NCBI GenBank assembly: GCA_049416425.1
Contig: JBMSHD010000078.1
Coordinates: 1-10,585, forward strand
DNA from: JBMSHD01 sp049416425
GTDB lineage: Bacteria > Pseudomonadota > Gammaproteobacteria > Francisellales > Francisellaceae
Direction: 5' to 3'
DNA: 10,585 nucleotides
The notes below the pieces were generated by a model. It did not search any database. It was not told where the DNA came from and was given only the letters and a program-made list of their open reading frames with translations. The translations under genes and the position numbers were made by a program. This document shows positions 1-5,936 of the stretch, piece by piece. Position 1 is the first letter of the stretch. The number at the start of each line of letters is the position of its first letter.

Positions 1-418
1 TCGATTTTGTATATGGATATACAAAATCTATTATGAGGCCCGAGGCACCCAGCCCTTCCGGCGCCATTTTAGGTAAAAGCGCTTTTCTTTTATCGACATT
101 CGGCTGACACAGCCAGCTTTTGACGCTGGAGATAATTCGATTTGGTGTGGATTGTGCCTTGAATTTGGCATAATCGCCGACGATAATCGTCGAGTCAACT
201 TGCCAGGGCAGGCAGATGTCTTCCTTTAAGACTTCTGTTTCAGCCGGAATGTAGAGAAAAGAAGGCATAAGTGATTTATGTTCAGTTTGTCCAGGCGCCT
301 TAAATTGTGGAATCTCAAGCAGCTTAATTGGATCTTGTGAGTCGAGTGGTTTATAGGTAATGGCGCTGTTTGTGGTACCCAGATCAATCCCGATGACATA
401 TTTTGCATGTTCTGACAT
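1..418 (-). CDS. Hsp70-like chaperone (partial; N-terminal 139 residues, possibly broken)
   Basis: N-terminal part of a cytosolic Hsp70/DnaK-like ATPase; the gene runs off the left edge. Residues 10-18 (GIDLGTTNS) are the Hsp70 phosphate-1 ATP-binding motif. The block around residues 98-109 (SVKSWLCQPNVD) matches the family of Hsp70-like proteins usually encoded beside DUF2760 genes. The start is chosen because AGAGGTG lies about 9 nt upstream; this site overlaps the end of the DUF2760 gene, 3 nt away, so the two are almost certainly one operon. From about residue 122 (position 55 downward) the sequence no longer resembles the family, where a Pro-Val/Leu-Glu-Ala-Ser type segment is expected. 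Residues 131-139 are encoded by a perfect inverted repeat. The frame stays open to the edge, so truncation by an insertion or rearrangement is suspected but not proven. Chaperone clients are unknown. Confidence 0.85.
   Translation of the reverse strand, partial: MSEHAKYVIGIDLGTTNSAITYKPLDSQDPIKLLEIPQFKAPGQTEHKSLMPSFLYIPAETEVLKEDICLPWQVDSTIIVGDYAKFKAQSTPNRIISSVKSWLCQPNVDKRKALLPKMAPEGLGASGLIIDFVYPYTKS
3..28. repeat. perfect 12-bp inverted repeat with 2-nt spacer
   Basis: The left arm 3-14 (GATTTTGTATAT) and right arm 17-28 (ATATACAAAATC) are exact reverse complements separated by GG. The pairing stops at position 2/29. It sits inside the open frame of the Hsp70-like gene, just where that protein stops looking like its family. 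It could be the end of an inserted element, an assembly junction at a repeat, or an operator-like palindrome. No transposase is visible. Confidence 0.75.
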
Positions 419-421
419 GAT

Positions 422-922
422 CTAGTGCACCTCTATTTTTGCTGCCTGGATGATGTCGGCATTGCCTTGATCAGAGAGGGTAGGCAAATGAATTCGATCA
501 ACCTTCCAGCCTTTATGAAGTAGAATACCACTGAATTGTTTCTGATTATGGATGTTGCCCGAAAGCTCAATGCTGTGACGGTCAAAATTTGGCTCCAGTG
601 TGATCTTGCTGTCTTCGGCTTCTTCGCGGATGACGCTGATGCCGATGTGTTCTTTGATCATCTTCTGGCAGCCTTGATGGACAATACGAGCCGCCGCGGC
701 AATCTCTTCGTCGGAGAAGGTGTCGATATTTTCATTGATAAAGTCGATAAAACGCCCTTTTTGCTGCAATAAGGCCAGAAGCTGCTTGGCGGATTGATGA
801 TCATCTGTATTTGTTTTGGCTTCCATAGGCGCTATTTCTGCAGATTTTTCAGCTGTCTGTATTGTCAGCTGCCCACAAAACAGCGCTTTAATACGCTGGG
901 AGAAGGTCAGTTTTATTTTCAT
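422..922 (-). CDS. DUF2760 family protein
   Basis: A 166-residue protein recognised as DUF2760, a family of unknown biochemical function found next to Hsp70-like chaperone genes. It has no signal peptide and no membrane segment, so it is probably cytosolic. The N-terminal 15 residues (MKIKLTFSQRIKALF) form the basic amphipathic start typical of the family. A variable, Ala/Glu/Asp-rich linker follows to about residue 45. The conserved core begins at residue 47 (LLALLQQKGRFIDF) and includes a Cys in HQGCQK, then a C-terminal SGNIHNQKQFSGILLHKGW segment. The start codon is preceded by GAAAGAG, which lies very close to the ATG, so the ribosome site is weak. The stop is 3 nt before the Hsp70-like gene, implying co-transcription and probably a shared chaperone function. 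The role as a chaperone partner is inferred from context only. Confidence 0.85.
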   Translation of the reverse strand: MKIKLTFSQRIKALFCGQLTIQTAEKSAEIAPMEAKTNTDDHQSAKQLLALLQQKGRFIDFINENIDTFSDEEIAAAARIVHQGCQKMIKEHIGISVIREEAEDSKITLEPNFDRHSIELSGNIHNQKQFSGILLHKGWKVDRIHLPTLSDQGNADIIQAAKIEVH

Positions 923-978
923 GCTCTTTCAGGTTGAACGATAAATTTAGGCTAAAGTGTAACGCACTATTTCTTTGA

Positions 979-2250
979 TCACAATGTATCTTTAGTGAGT
1001 TTCAATTTTTGCCATTTTTCACGGCGGATAATCTCTGTCAACCAGATGCCGCCGGCTCCCAAAAGCAAAAGAACCATCATCAAGGCTGCCAGTCCATAAA
1101 TGGGATGAATGTGCACAAGCATCAAGGCAATAAGAGGCGCGCCTCCACTTAGTCCATTGCCGATGCTATAAGAGAAGGCGCACCCCGTTGAGCGCCACTC
1201 GGGATCGAAGTTCTCGGCGAAAAGCGGCGAGATAGCGCCTTGAATGGCCGCCATCAAGACGGTCAAGATCGTTGTGGCCAAAAAAGTGAGACTGGGTTCT
1301 TTTGTTTGAATCAATAAGATCGCTGGAATGGCAAAGATAAACAGCAATGTTGAGGCAATATAAAAAAGTCGTTTGGCACCGATGCTATCGGCAAAATGAC
1401 CAAAAAAAGGGTAGAACAGACAGGCCAGAAACAGGGTGGCGGAATTGATGATAAACGCCGTCTCTTCGCTTATATTGAGCTCGGTGATCTGATAGTTGAC
1501 CAGGTAGGTGAAAACGAGATAGTAGAGAGAGGCGGCCATGGTGGTTAGAAGTGTCACGGCCACGATAGCCTTGTATTGTTTGAGCAATGAAGCAAAAACA
1601 TTATGCCTTTTAGTACTTTTCGTCACGCCTTCACGGTAGTTAACTCGACGATTGAGATACAGATAGATGAAAAACAAAATGCCGCTTAAGGCAAAGGGCA
1701 GGCGCCATATCAGCTGATCGTGTCTGTGTCCAAATAATTCGCTGACGGCAAAACCGACGATGGATGCCAGAAGAAAGCCTAACGAGGAGATGGAAAACAC
1801 GAGACCAACGGCTAGTCCTTTTTCTTCGTGATGGTCTTCAACTGACAGCGAAATTAAACCGGGGAACTGGCCACCGACAGAAAGCCCTTGAATGATGCGA
1901 AGTACAATAAGCATAATGGGCGCCCAGAGACCGATCATGTTATAATCGGGCAAGATGGCGACGATCAGCGTTGAGATACCCATAGCGATGACGCAGATGT
2001 TGATCATCATCTTTTGATCATAGCGATCGCTAAACCAACCGACGATCAAACCACCCAATGGGCGAACCAGAGAGCCGAGAAAGAAGGTCGAAAATGCCAG
2101 AAGCATGCTGATAAATCGGTCGTGGCTTGGGAAAAAATCGACAGCGATAAAGGTGGCAAAATAGATATAGAGCGAGAAGTCATACCATTCGATAATATTG
2201 CCGAAAGACAGGCGAATAAAGCTCTTGATTGAAGAGTTTGAGGATTCCAT
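979..2250 (-). CDS. MFS permease, metabolite:H+ symporter (MHS, ProP/ShiA/KgtP-like) family
   Basis: A 423-residue inner-membrane transporter with about 12 hydrophobic helices, the usual length for the family. The N-terminus carries the MHS hallmark SFGNIIEWYDFSLY (residues 15-28). Loop 2-3 has an MFS motif A form (GWFSDRYDQK, 71-80), preceded by RPLGG (63-67). Loop 4-5 has RIIQGLSVGGQ (118-128), where the usual family Glu after GG is Gln128. The second half repeats motif A as GHFADSIGAKR (284-294). Near residues 345-370 is the expected FDPEWRSTGCAFSYSIGNGLSGG-like region. By family it should move a small osmolyte or carboxylate (proline, betaine, citrate, oxoglutarate or shikimate type) with protons, but the substrate cannot be read from sequence. 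The ribosome site before the ATG is poor. It stands 56 nt upstream of the DUF2760 gene on the same strand, so read-through is possible. Divergent from the outer-membrane gene. Confidence 0.9.
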   Translation of the reverse strand: MESSNSSIKSFIRLSFGNIIEWYDFSLYIYFATFIAVDFFPSHDRFISMLLAFSTFFLGSLVRPLGGLIVGWFSDRYDQKMMINICVIAMGISTLIVAILPDYNMIGLWAPIMLIVLRIIQGLSVGGQFPGLISLSVEDHHEEKGLAVGLVFSISSLGFLLASIVGFAVSELFGHRHDQLIWRLPFALSGILFFIYLYLNRRVNYREGVTKSTKRHNVFASLLKQYKAIVAVTLLTTMAASLYYLVFTYLVNYQITELNISEETAFIINSATLFLACLFYPFFGHFADSIGAKRLFYIASTLLFIFAIPAILLIQTKEPSLTFLATTILTVLMAAIQGAISPLFAENFDPEWRSTGCAFSYSIGNGLSGGAPLIALMLVHIHPIYGLAALMMVLLLLGAGGIWLTEIIRREKWQKLKLTKDTL

Positions 2251-2281
2251 TTTTATGATCTTGTTTTAAGTTTGCAGGTGC

Positions 2282-2302
2282 ATGTCATTCCCATGGTGAC
2301 AT
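2282..2302. promoter_or_regulatory. 21-bp dyad between divergent genes (possible operator)
   Basis: ATGTCA (2282-2287) and TGACAT (2297-2302) are a perfect 6-bp inverted repeat with a 9-nt spacer, located 32 nt upstream of the MFS start in the divergent spacer. The size and placement would suit a dimeric repressor or activator site. No regulator gene is adjacent and no known box is recognised, so this is only a candidate. Confidence 0.25.
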
Positions 2303-2367
2303 AATCAGAAAGCGATTACAAATCGGTCACAGGAAAAAGAACAAAAAAATTGACTTGGTTTTCCTGC

Positions 2368-2397
2368 TTGCACACAGCAGTAGCGCATGTCTATAAT
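2368..2397 (+). promoter_or_regulatory. candidate sigma-70 promoter for the outer-membrane gene
   Basis: A perfect -10 hexamer TATAAT (2392-2397) is preceded by TTGCAC (2368-2373) with 18-nt spacing. The predicted start falls about 25 nt before the ATG at 2427, giving a short leader that contains only the ribosome site AAGGA (2414-2418). A better -35 match, TTGACT (2350-2355), is 36 nt from the -10 and too far to pair with it. Confidence 0.55.
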
Positions 2398-2426
2398 AAA
2401 CTGAAATTGAGTCAAGGATTTTACCG

Positions 2427-3287
2427 ATGTTTAAAAAACTGGCGATGGCGGCAATCATTTCTTGTAGTTTTGTCGCAACGACTTATGTCAGTGCCGATGA
2501 TATGAGTCTGGCAGGAACCGCTTTTAATTTTAATGTTAAAAGCCATACCGATTCTGCTATATATAAGCCGCTGGCGGCCTTTGTCAGCAATGGCAAAACC
2601 TATATCAAATTCTCTCCCGAGGTTACAAAGAATAACATGCCCTTGATTCTGGTCAATCGCCATTCCGGTAATCCCATTCCTGAGATTAGCTGGCAGAGCG
2701 ATTTTATGGTTATCGATCAACCGACGACACAAATTGAGATTATGGATCCAAAGACCCAGAGTCGACTATTTAGCTTAAAGTTGTCTCAAGACTTCGATTA
2801 TGCCAGCGTTCCGCCATCGCCTTATATTCTGCCTTCTGAATATGCTGGCAGCTTCGTCAGTTTTGGCCTTGGAGCGGCAACCATCGACAATAAAGGGTTT
2901 GGTTTTGCCGGTCAACTGGCGTTGGGAATGGATAAACAGATCTCAGGCGGTCTGCTGGGTGGTTTTGAGCTTGGCTATGAATACGATGCCAAACACACCA
3001 GTGATTCTGTCGAGGTCAAAAGCTGGAATATTAATCTTATGGCCAGAGCACAGTATCTGTTTCAATCCGGTTGGAATGTCATCGGTAAAATCGGTGGTGC
3101 CTATGTCAATAACAGTGATAGCGGCAATGACAGCATTGGCAACAGCGTGGCGCCTAGAGTCGGTCTTGCCGGCGGCTATGTGTTTGCCAATAATCTCGCA
3201 TTACAGCTGGAATATGACTATCTGATCTCGACGTCTAAAGTCAACAGTGTCAGCACCATTTCCATCGGCATGACTTATCATTTTTAA
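2427..3287 (+). CDS. outer-membrane beta-barrel protein with VirB9/TrbG-like periplasmic domain
   Basis: A 286-residue exported protein. Residues 1-23 form a signal peptide (basic MFKK, hydrophobic core, VSA cleavage before DD). Residues about 45-106 read like the C-terminal beta domain of VirB9/TrbG/CagX. YKPLAAFVSNGKTYIKF (46-62) fits the family pattern of Pro, a hydrophobic strand, a short turn, then T-Y/F-I-x-F. MPLILVN (71-77) and SDFMVIDQP (91-99) fit the following strands. A Pro-rich linker (128-136) leads to a C-terminal barrel (about 139-286) of alternating Gly/aromatic strands ending in MTYHF, the terminal-Phe signal for outer-membrane insertion. The barrel length suits eight strands, OmpA/OmpX-like. 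The start is supported by AAGGA 8 nt upstream and by the signal peptide. It is monocistronic as far as can be seen. The barrel and signal peptide are clear; the VirB9-like assignment is my motif reading and needs a structural check. It could bind peptidoglycan-side or secretion partners; the function is unknown. Confidence 0.85.
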   Translation: MFKKLAMAAIISCSFVATTYVSADDMSLAGTAFNFNVKSHTDSAIYKPLAAFVSNGKTYIKFSPEVTKNNMPLILVNRHSGNPIPEISWQSDFMVIDQPTTQIEIMDPKTQSRLFSLKLSQDFDYASVPPSPYILPSEYAGSFVSFGLGAATIDNKGFGFAGQLALGMDKQISGGLLGGFELGYEYDAKHTSDSVEVKSWNINLMARAQYLFQSGWNVIGKIGGAYVNNSDSGNDSIGNSVAPRVGLAGGYVFANNLALQLEYDYLISTSKVNSVSTISIGMTYHF

Positions 3288-3390
3288 TGGCTATTTTAGC
3301 GATAGAAAAAACGTGATGAATATGTCTTGAGGTTTGACGTTTCCATTTTTCATGTACATTTAATTGTATGCCGTGTTTTATCTGATGATG

Positions 3391-3410
3391 AAATTGCTGA
3401 AAATTGCTGA
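3391..3410. repeat. two tandem 10-bp units (AAATTGCTGA)
   Basis: AAATTGCTGA occurs twice back to back (3391-3400 and 3401-3410) in the AT-rich spacer upstream of the cold-shock gene. It is probably a chance or slippage duplication. It could also form part of a bipartite upstream element for the csp promoter. Confidence 0.6.
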
Positions 3411-3504
3411 AATTAATATCTTATTTTCTTGACTCATGCTATTGTCTGCAAGTGACTGAATCAATCACGGTCACGATTATGTTGAATAAATGCGAGTAAA
3501 AAAA

Positions 3505-3711
3505 ATGGAAAATAGAATAGAAGGCACGGTGAAGTTTTACAATGAGACAAAAGGCTATGGTTTCATCAGCGTGCCCCAGGGAAAAGACATCTTTGTTCAT
3601 GCCACGCAATTGGCGAATATCGGCGGGTTGTTGTATGAAGGACAGATGGTTTCTTTCGAGGCCAGAGAAGGGAAAAAAGGAGTTGAAGCCGTCAAAGTAG
3701 AAATCGTTTAA
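3505..3711 (+). CDS. cold-shock domain protein (CspA family)
   Basis: A 68-residue single cold-shock domain, an OB-fold single-stranded RNA/DNA-binding protein of the usual CspA size. It begins MENRIEGTVKFYNETKGYGFI. RNP1 is KGYGFISV (16-23) and RNP2 is DIFVHA (28-33), with aromatic residues F11, Y18, F20 and F30 and basic H32 as expected for nucleic-acid stacking. A start 15 nt upstream (3490) would add MRVKK. I prefer 3505 because the family begins just before the G-T-V-K-F/W-F strand and because GAG (3494-3496) sits 8 nt upstream, whereas nothing like a ribosome site precedes 3490. The family acts as an RNA chaperone in the cytoplasm; whether this member is cold-induced cannot be told. It has a long AT-rich 5' region, as many csp genes do. 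Confidence 0.93.
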   Translation: MENRIEGTVKFYNETKGYGFISVPQGKDIFVHATQLANIGGLLYEGQMVSFEAREGKKGVEAVKVEIV

Positions 3712-3725
3712 GTTATTGTCAATTT

Positions 3726-3754
3726 GCGCCTTGGCGCTTGAATCTATATTTTTT
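3726..3754 (+). terminator. possible weak terminator after csp
   Basis: GCGCC TT GGCGC (3726-3737) is a perfect GC-rich dyad 14 nt after the csp stop. The T-run (3749-3754) follows only after 11 nt, further away than in a classic intrinsic terminator. With a 4-nt CTTG loop the stem is only 4 bp. It may end csp transcription inefficiently. Confidence 0.35.
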
Positions 3755-3776
3755 AATTCTTTAAAAGAAAAAATCT

Positions 3777-3805
3777 TTCTCATCGGCAGAAAAATACGAT
3801 ATTAT
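3777..3805 (+). promoter_or_regulatory. candidate promoter of the thiamine operon
   Basis: TTCTCA (3777-3782) and TATTAT (3800-3805) are spaced 17 nt. The -10 matches 5 of 6 and the -35 matches 4 of 6 of the sigma-70 consensus. A start near 3812 would place about 70 nt of leader before the riboswitch aptamer. No better pair was seen closer to the aptamer. Confidence 0.35.
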
Positions 3806-3823
3806 TTTAGTTATCGCTTAGAT

Positions 3824-3867
3824 CGTCAGTTTCAGGCATGGAATTGATTCCGGAGTTCGGACTGACG
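3824..3867 (+). promoter_or_regulatory. stem-loop upstream of the TPP riboswitch
   Basis: CGTCAGT (3824-3830) pairs perfectly with ACTGACG (3861-3867). Inside, GGAAT (3840-3844) pairs with ATTCC (3847-3851). The transcript could fold into a stem carrying an inner hairpin, 13 nt before the riboswitch P1 stem. No U-run follows, so it is not an intrinsic terminator. Its function is unknown; it may be a 5' stabiliser or part of the leader fold. Confidence 0.4.
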
Positions 3868-3880
3868 TTTGAGTGTGTGA

Positions 3881-3967
3881 AACAACAGGGGTGCCCATTG
3901 GCTGAGAGCATAGACCCTATGCGACCCTTTGTACCTGATCTGGTTAGTACCAGCGTAGGAAGTTGTT
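3881..3967 (+). ncRNA. TPP riboswitch aptamer (THI element)
   Basis: A complete thiamine pyrophosphate-sensing aptamer. AACAAC (3881-3886) and GTTGTT (3962-3967) form P1. GGGGTGC (3888-3894) and the invariant CTGAGA (3902-3907) form the pyrimidine-sensing arm. GCATAG/CTATGC (3908-3913 / 3917-3922) form a 6-bp P3 with a 3-nt loop, shorter than in many members. ACCTGATC (3933-3940) followed by TGGTTAGTACCAGCGTAGGA (3941-3960) is the pyrophosphate-sensing arm. It lies 112 nt before the thiC start and should repress the whole operon when TPP is abundant. Confidence 0.97.
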
Positions 3968-3975
3968 GATGTTTG

Positions 3976-4024
3976 GCCTCAAATTTTATCATGAGGCGGC
4001 GTCTTAATCCATCGATAAGGCGTT
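3976..4024 (+). promoter_or_regulatory. riboswitch expression platform: two consecutive hairpins
   Basis: GCCTCA (3976-3981) pairs with TGAGGC (3992-3997) around a 10-nt loop. Immediately after it, GCGTCTTA (3999-4006) pairs with TAAGGCGT (4016-4023) using two G-U pairs and a 9-nt loop. Neither is followed by a U-run, so control is more likely at translation initiation or through Rho than by an intrinsic terminator. No clear anti-Shine-Dalgarno was found for the AGGAG at 4069-4073, so the switching partner remains open. Confidence 0.4.
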
Positions 4025-4079
4025 CTGAGACTTCATCTTGCGTGTATTAGCTGAATTTTAAAAATCATAGGAGCAATAC

Positions 4080-5936
4080 ATGACAACTAAAGACGATATG
4101 ACTAAACACAAGGTGGTATCAACAGAATTAAGAAGTCCATATCCTTCCTCTGAAAAAGTCTATATTGGCGAGCTTAAGGTGGCGATGCGAAAAATCAAGC
4201 AGACAAAAACCGCGACTCGGGATGGCTTTGAGGAAAATCCCGATATCATCGTCTATGACACCTCGGGTCAATTCAGCGACGATAAATCTGATCATGATAT
4301 AAGCAAAGGCATTGACAAAACCCGTTGTCAATGGCTAGAGAAAAACGCAGATATCGAGCGACTTTATGGCTATTCTGCCGCTTACACCAACAGCGTGGAA
4401 ACCCACGGTTTTCCCTCACGCAGTCTGCCACTTCGGGCAAAAACGGGTAAAAACATCACCCAGATGCATTATGCCCGAGCCGGTATTATCACGCCTGAGA
4501 TGGAATATATTGCTATCCGTGAGAACCTAAAACGTGCCAATTCCCATATCAGCGATCCTCTTCTTTTGAAACAGCATAGAGGCGAGAGCTTCGGTGGCAA
4601 TATCATTGAGGATATCACGCCTGAGTTTGTGCGCCGTGAGATTGCAGCCGGTCGCGCCATTATTCCCTGTAATATCAATCATCCAGAGCTTGAGCCGATG
4701 ATTATTGGGCGCAATTTCAGCGTCAAGGTCAATGCCAATATCGGCACCTCGGCGGTGAGCTCTTCCATCGCCGAAGAGGTTGAGAAGATGGTTATTGCCA
4801 CGCGCTGGGGAGCCGATACGGTGATGGATCTATCAACCGGAAAGCATATTCATCAAACTCGAGAGTGGATTATTCGAAATTCACCGGTTCCGATTGGCAC
4901 CGTGCCGATTTATCAGGCGCTGGAGAAGGTCGGTGGCGTTGCCGAGAACTTAAGCTGGGCGATTTTCAAAGACACGCTGATCGAGCAGGCCGAGCAGGGG
5001 GTTAGTTATTTCACCATTCATGCTGGTGTCAGATTGCAGTATATTCCCCTGACGGCGGAGAGGTTAACAGGTATCGTCTCAAGAGGCGGGTCGATTATTG
5101 CCAAATGGTGTATGGCGCATCATAAGGAGAGTTTTATCTATACGCATTTTGAAGAGATCTGCGAGATCATGAAGCGTTACGATATCGCCTTTTCACTCGG
5201 TGATGGTTTGCGTCCTGGCTCGATTTTAGATGCCAATGATGCCGCTCAGTTCGCCGAGTTAAAAACCTTAGGCGAGCTGACAAAAATCGCTTGGCAGCAT
5301 GATGTGCAGGTGATGATAGAGGGACCGGGACACGTACCGATGCAGATGATCAAGACCAATATGGATAAAGAGTTAAAGGATTGTTTTGAGGCGCCGTTTT
5401 ATACTCTGGGGCCGCTGGTGACCGATATCGCGCCGGGATATGATCACATTACCTCAAGCATTGGAGCGGCTCAAATCGGCTGGTATGGCACCGCCATGCT
5501 CTGTTATGTCACACCAAAAGAGCATCTTGGTCTGCCGGATAAGGAAGATGTTCGAGAAGGCATCGTCACCTATAAGCTGGCGGCACATGCGGCAGATCTT
5601 GCCAAGGGTTTTCCCGGAGCTCAGATTCGTGATAATGCGCTGTCCAAGGCACGTTTTGAATTTCGCTGGCTCGATCAGTTTAATTTAAGCCTCGATCCTC
5701 AAAAAGCACAGAGTTATCACGATCAAACACTGCCGAAAGAGGGACATAAGCTGGCACATTTCTGCTCGATGTGTGGACCGAAATTTTGTTCGATGAAGAT
5801 TACTCAGGAGGTTCGAGATTATGCAGCAGCACTTGAGGTAACGCCTGAGAAAGCCTTAGAAAGTGGAATGTCTGAAAAAACCAGAGACTTTCTGGCACAA
5901 GGTGCGGAAATCTATCATCTGGCAGAGAAAGCATGA
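4080..5936 (+). CDS. thiC: phosphomethylpyrimidine synthase ThiC
   Basis: Radical-SAM enzyme converting aminoimidazole ribotide to HMP-phosphate, the pyrimidine half of thiamine, in the cytoplasm. At 618 residues it has the normal length for proteobacterial ThiC, including the N-terminal domain. Clear family blocks include RWGADTVMDLSTGKHIHQTR in the middle, EGPGHVPMQMIK with the metal-binding His, and TDIAPGYDHITSSIGAA. The C-terminal CSMCGPKFC supplies the 4Fe-4S cysteines C562, C565 and C570 (CX2CX4C). The start is fixed by AGGAG at 4069-4073, six nt before the ATG. The stop overlaps the thiO start as ATGA, so the next gene is translationally coupled. It is controlled by the TPP riboswitch 112 nt upstream. 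Nothing looks degraded; catalytic motifs are intact. Confidence 0.98.
   Translation: MTTKDDMTKHKVVSTELRSPYPSSEKVYIGELKVAMRKIKQTKTATRDGFEENPDIIVYDTSGQFSDDKSDHDISKGIDKTRCQWLEKNADIERLYGYSAAYTNSVETHGFPSRSLPLRAKTGKNITQMHYARAGIITPEMEYIAIRENLKRANSHISDPLLLKQHRGESFGGNIIEDITPEFVRREIAAGRAIIPCNINHPELEPMIIGRNFSVKVNANIGTSAVSSSIAEEVEKMVIATRWGADTVMDLSTGKHIHQTREWIIRNSPVPIGTVPIYQALEKVGGVAENLSWAIFKDTLIEQAEQGVSYFTIHAGVRLQYIPLTAERLTGIVSRGGSIIAKWCMAHHKESFIYTHFEEICEIMKRYDIAFSLGDGLRPGSILDANDAAQFAELKTLGELTKIAWQHDVQVMIEGPGHVPMQMIKTNMDKELKDCFEAPFYTLGPLVTDIAPGYDHITSSIGAAQIGWYGTAMLCYVTPKEHLGLPDKEDVREGIVTYKLAAHAADLAKGFPGAQIRDNALSKARFEFRWLDQFNLSLDPQKAQSYHDQTLPKEGHKLAHFCSMCGPKFCSMKITQEVRDYAAALEVTPEKALESGMSEKTRDFLAQGAEIYHLAEKA

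Noticed and set aside
536..772. Plus-strand open frame opposite the DUF2760 gene
   Set aside because: It is a shadow of the well-supported minus-strand gene, with no ribosome site or family resemblance.
2421..2732. Minus-strand open frame opposite the outer-membrane gene
   Set aside because: It overlaps the signal peptide and VirB9-like region of a well-supported gene and has no recognisable features.
3309..3350. AAACGT...ACGTTT followed by a T-run after the outer-membrane gene
   Set aside because: The stem is 6 bp and AT-rich with a 22-nt loop, too weak to call a terminator.
3429..3457. TTGACT as the -35 of a csp promoter
   Set aside because: At 17-nt spacing the -10 position reads GTGACT, which is not a -10 element; no convincing promoter could be assigned.
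3479..3499. Six-codon leader ORF before csp
   Set aside because: It has no ribosome site, and short ORFs like this are expected by chance in AT-rich leaders.
3439..3783. 114-residue minus-strand open frame across csp
   Set aside because: It is antisense to an unmistakable cold-shock gene and rich in Phe/His from the reversed AT-rich sequence; it is not coding-like.
3807..3992. Minus-strand open frame over the riboswitch region
   Set aside because: The bases are fully explained by the plus-strand TPP aptamer and leader hairpins.
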